From contig NC_046679.1 of assembly GCF_009870125.1 (NCBI RefSeq), positions 20,460,001 through 20,524,000 of the forward strand: 64,000 nucleotides of DNA, given 5' to 3'. How positions within the stretch are numbered: position 1 is the stretch's first letter; each line of letters starts with the position of its first letter. Below the pieces are notes generated by a model, which did not search any database, had not been told where the DNA came from, and saw only the letters and a program-made list of their open reading frames with translations. Shown piece by piece: positions 61,501 to 64,000 of this stretch. This DNA is from Drosophila pseudoobscura (lineage: Eukaryota > Arthropoda > Insecta > Diptera > Drosophilidae). The translations under genes were made by a program, and so were the position numbers.

Positions 61501-64000
61501 CAGGATTAATGGCCAAGGTCGATGTTCGATTTGACAGCTTCCGAAGTGGGGAACGGGAAGCTCTTTAAAGCGTGTTTTCTGTAGGAATTTCCTTGATTTT
61601 GGACACTTTAATGTTTGGTTTTGAAAACTCATTAAGGGCGACCTCTGTGCTTAGGAATGGGAAGGGACTAACAAGGATAATCATCCTTTCTTGGTTGGAT
61701 TGACAGTTAAAGAGATTCCTCGTATTCCCATTGGGTAAAAAATATATTTTTCCCTCCGGAAAATGCAATTATATTTTACATTTCCGCAGGAAAATGCAAT
61801 TCTACATTTGCGACTAGAAGAAAATGCACTTTCCACTTTTGCCTGGACACAAACCCATTTGCTTGAGTTTCCTTACATATGATGGTAATGCAGTGTGCAC
61901 TGCTTGCTGCTGTCCTTAAGCAACAAACATGCAGGCAATGCATCATGTTGCAGAGAAATGCAGTAAATGTTGCCAGTGAAATTGTTGCAAAGGACTGCTT
62001 TGGTTTTGGGGCAACATTTTGTGAGATAAGTATTTTCTGAGGAGGAAAATTCTATATTGCTATGAGGATATATTACATTTACTAGTGAGATCTTTTATCA
62101 GAGGTTTTATGTGGATAAAAAATGTTTTTACAAGCAATAAGTCTATTGAAATAGCTCATAAAAGTTTAAAAATATAAAAAATTATCCCCTCCAGTAGGGG
62201 TTAACCTGTTTTCGCCACAGAATCAATTGTAGATTGCGGGGTATCTTTACCGGACTAACTTCCATTCCATCCACATGCAAACCGTGACCAACTTATTCCT
62301 TTTGCGAATAATACTGCACATGGCCATTGCCATTGCCATCCTTCTGCGCCTTTAATGTGGCCTTGATGAGGTGAACTAATTAAAGCGGCGCTGATTAGCA
62401 CCGGCGGTAGGGAGTCAGAGTCAGTGGAAGAGGCAGTGTAGGAGGCAAGACACATGTAGAGTTGTCCGGCGAGGCAAGTGAATGCCCCGCATTGTTCACA
62501 CGCATAATGTGGGCAAAGGGATGGATGGGATGGAAGGATTTTGTTGGCGGCGCGCCGCAGGACGATAATGAACACAAATGAGCCCGACCGAAAGGAGTTG
62601 AGGGTAAGAAATTGGCAAACATTTGCCAAAAACTACAACTGGAACATGTCGAACAATGCTGGCTGGCAGCGAGGACCTGTTAGAAGGACACCCGAATGCC
62701 GAAGCTCGACCTTGGCGCAGCATTTCAAGAGCAGCAGCCAGGAGGAGGCAGGCAGCCCTAGCACTCCATTTCATCCATTCCGTTCCATCCAGCCATCCAG
62801 CCATCCATCCAGGCAGCCATTCAGGCATTTATAGAAATTCTTTTTTTCGACTCCGTATCTTTTGTTGCAATCTGATTGATTGCTGTCAGGATTTGCTGAG
62901 AACGAGTCCTAGGGGCTGCCTGTCTGTGTGCAGCAGGAGCAGCTGTGTCTCTCGTTTTCAGCCATTTTAAATTTCTAGCCTCGGAATTTTCATACTTAAA
63001 GGATGCTCCTCTTACTGTATCTTTAAAGGCTTTGTCGACGGTCGACCCCATCCTCGTAGGTGGAGCAACTTTCGCCGCTGCCGCTGTCCTGGCGTATTAA
63101 TCATCGCATAAGTACGCAGCTTGTGGCACAGGACATGCGCAACAGTCCCCGTCCCACTCCACTCCCTTTTCCTCCCATCCTTATACACATCTCCTTTCCG
63201 CACAGCAGCTGCGGCCAAAGCGAGAGCAATATACAGTTGAAGCTTTTCGCACACAGGACGACGAAAAAAAAGCTTCGCTATCTGGCTGGCTGCCTGGCAA
63301 ATGTGTCCTTATGGTCCTTTGTAGTATACATAGAGAGAATCGAGTATATGTGTATAAAAATTCAATCAAAATGGCGTTTGGCCTGCGTTAGATGCGGCAT
63401 TACGGGTATTTGCACAGTTTTTAGATTGCTATTTTGTGGCTTTCATGATTCAAACATTAATTCGATAACGTTCTGGTGGAAGATGGAAGGTCCAAACTCT
63501 TCAGTGTTCCTTTTTATAAGATAATTGTAGCCTAAATGTTCATTAAATGTGGTATTTTAGAGGATATTTTATAAAAATGTTTTGTTATGGGTATACAAAA
63601 TTAATTGAATATTTCAGGAGACTCGTTCTAGTGGATTTATACCAATAAAATGTAGCTTACAAATTTGTACACATTTTCAACTGATTTCCCCTCAGAAATA
63701 TTCATAGAATTTCAAGCTTTAAAATCCCTTTTTAAATGCAAATTTGTTGGAACTTCTCTGAAATTGTGTTTACCAATCTCCTGCTTTTATTCCTCGCTTA
63801 CGCTCAGCTGTTGTTTCCTCCTAATGACCTCCGGCCCCCGGGCTACCGCTCCTCCTCCTGCCACAGAGAGAACCACTTCACCCGGTCTTAGAGCTGTTGT
63901 CGTTCCCTCTCTTGGCCACTCTGGCAGCCATCTTGTTTGCACTAAGTAGCTCATTGCCTGACAGCTGAGCCACGTTTGTCATAATCAAATGTGAATGGAC
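58500..64000. other. ftz-Scr intergenic DNA
   Basis: No supported gene. Short frames are spurious. A second Ftz-F1-type CCAAGGTCG lies at 61513-61521. In D. melanogaster the SF1 boundary and the start of Scr lie further along this interval; Scr itself is outside the window. GA-rich clusters near 58940-59060 could bind GAGA factor, but I cannot assign SF1. Confidence 0.55.

Noticed and set aside
61513..61521. Second Ftz-F1-type CCAAGGTCG upstream of ftz
   Set aside because: It lies about 9 kb from the ftz start without companion sites; a 9-mer with degenerate positions is expected by chance in a region this size.

Overview
The window is insect genomic DNA from a Drosophila species: it holds the 3' half of Antennapedia (Antp, + strand), all of fushi tarazu (ftz, - strand), and the DNA between and beyond them, i.e. 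part of the Antennapedia Hox complex. The two homeodomains, the YPWM motif of Antp, the LXXLL motif of Ftz, the poly-Q (opa) tracts, the short GT-AG introns and the convergent Antp/ftz orientation all fit Drosophila. The Antp and Ftz proteins look longer than I remember for D. melanogaster, mainly in Gln tracts, and homopolymer and dinucleotide tracts are abundant. I suspect a non-melanogaster species, perhaps of the obscura group, but that is a guess.

Layout. 1-5.5 kb: Antp intron. 5.5-7.3 kb: three Antp coding exons (leader and N-terminal exon, a 13-codon microexon, the YPWM exon). 7.3-18.8 kb: a large intron with minisatellites. 18.8-19.0 kb: the homeodomain exon. 19.0-21.15 kb: a long Antp 3' UTR with several poly(A) signals and apparent iab-8 microRNA and Pumilio sites. 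21.15-50.3 kb: the Antp-ftz intergenic region. In D. melanogaster this interval carries distal Scr enhancers that act past ftz, and boundary elements. 50.3-52.4 kb: ftz (two exons, short intron, TATA box). 52.4-64 kb: ftz 5' regulatory DNA leading toward Scr, which is not in the window.

The main unexpected item is a small two-exon gene at 29943-30355 (+), inside the supposedly gene-free Antp-ftz interval. It has an ATG preceded by an in-frame stop, strongly Drosophila-like codon use, a 62-bp intron with a GTAAGT donor, and a poly(A) signal. Two perfect DREF/BEAF-type TATCGATA elements lie 500-650 bp upstream. I do not recognise the protein. A second, weaker candidate lies on the - strand at 33258-33692. 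The Antp YPWM exon also appears to lack a GT donor for the long-linker isoform, because the second donor position reads GA.

Antp and ftz encode sequence-specific homeodomain transcription factors. Antp specifies thoracic segment identity; ftz is a pair-rule gene that works with the nuclear receptor Ftz-F1. Candidate Ftz-F1, Tramtrack and Zelda-type motifs in the ftz upstream DNA fit the known early regulation of ftz. Motif statements come from reading by eye and were not scored statistically.
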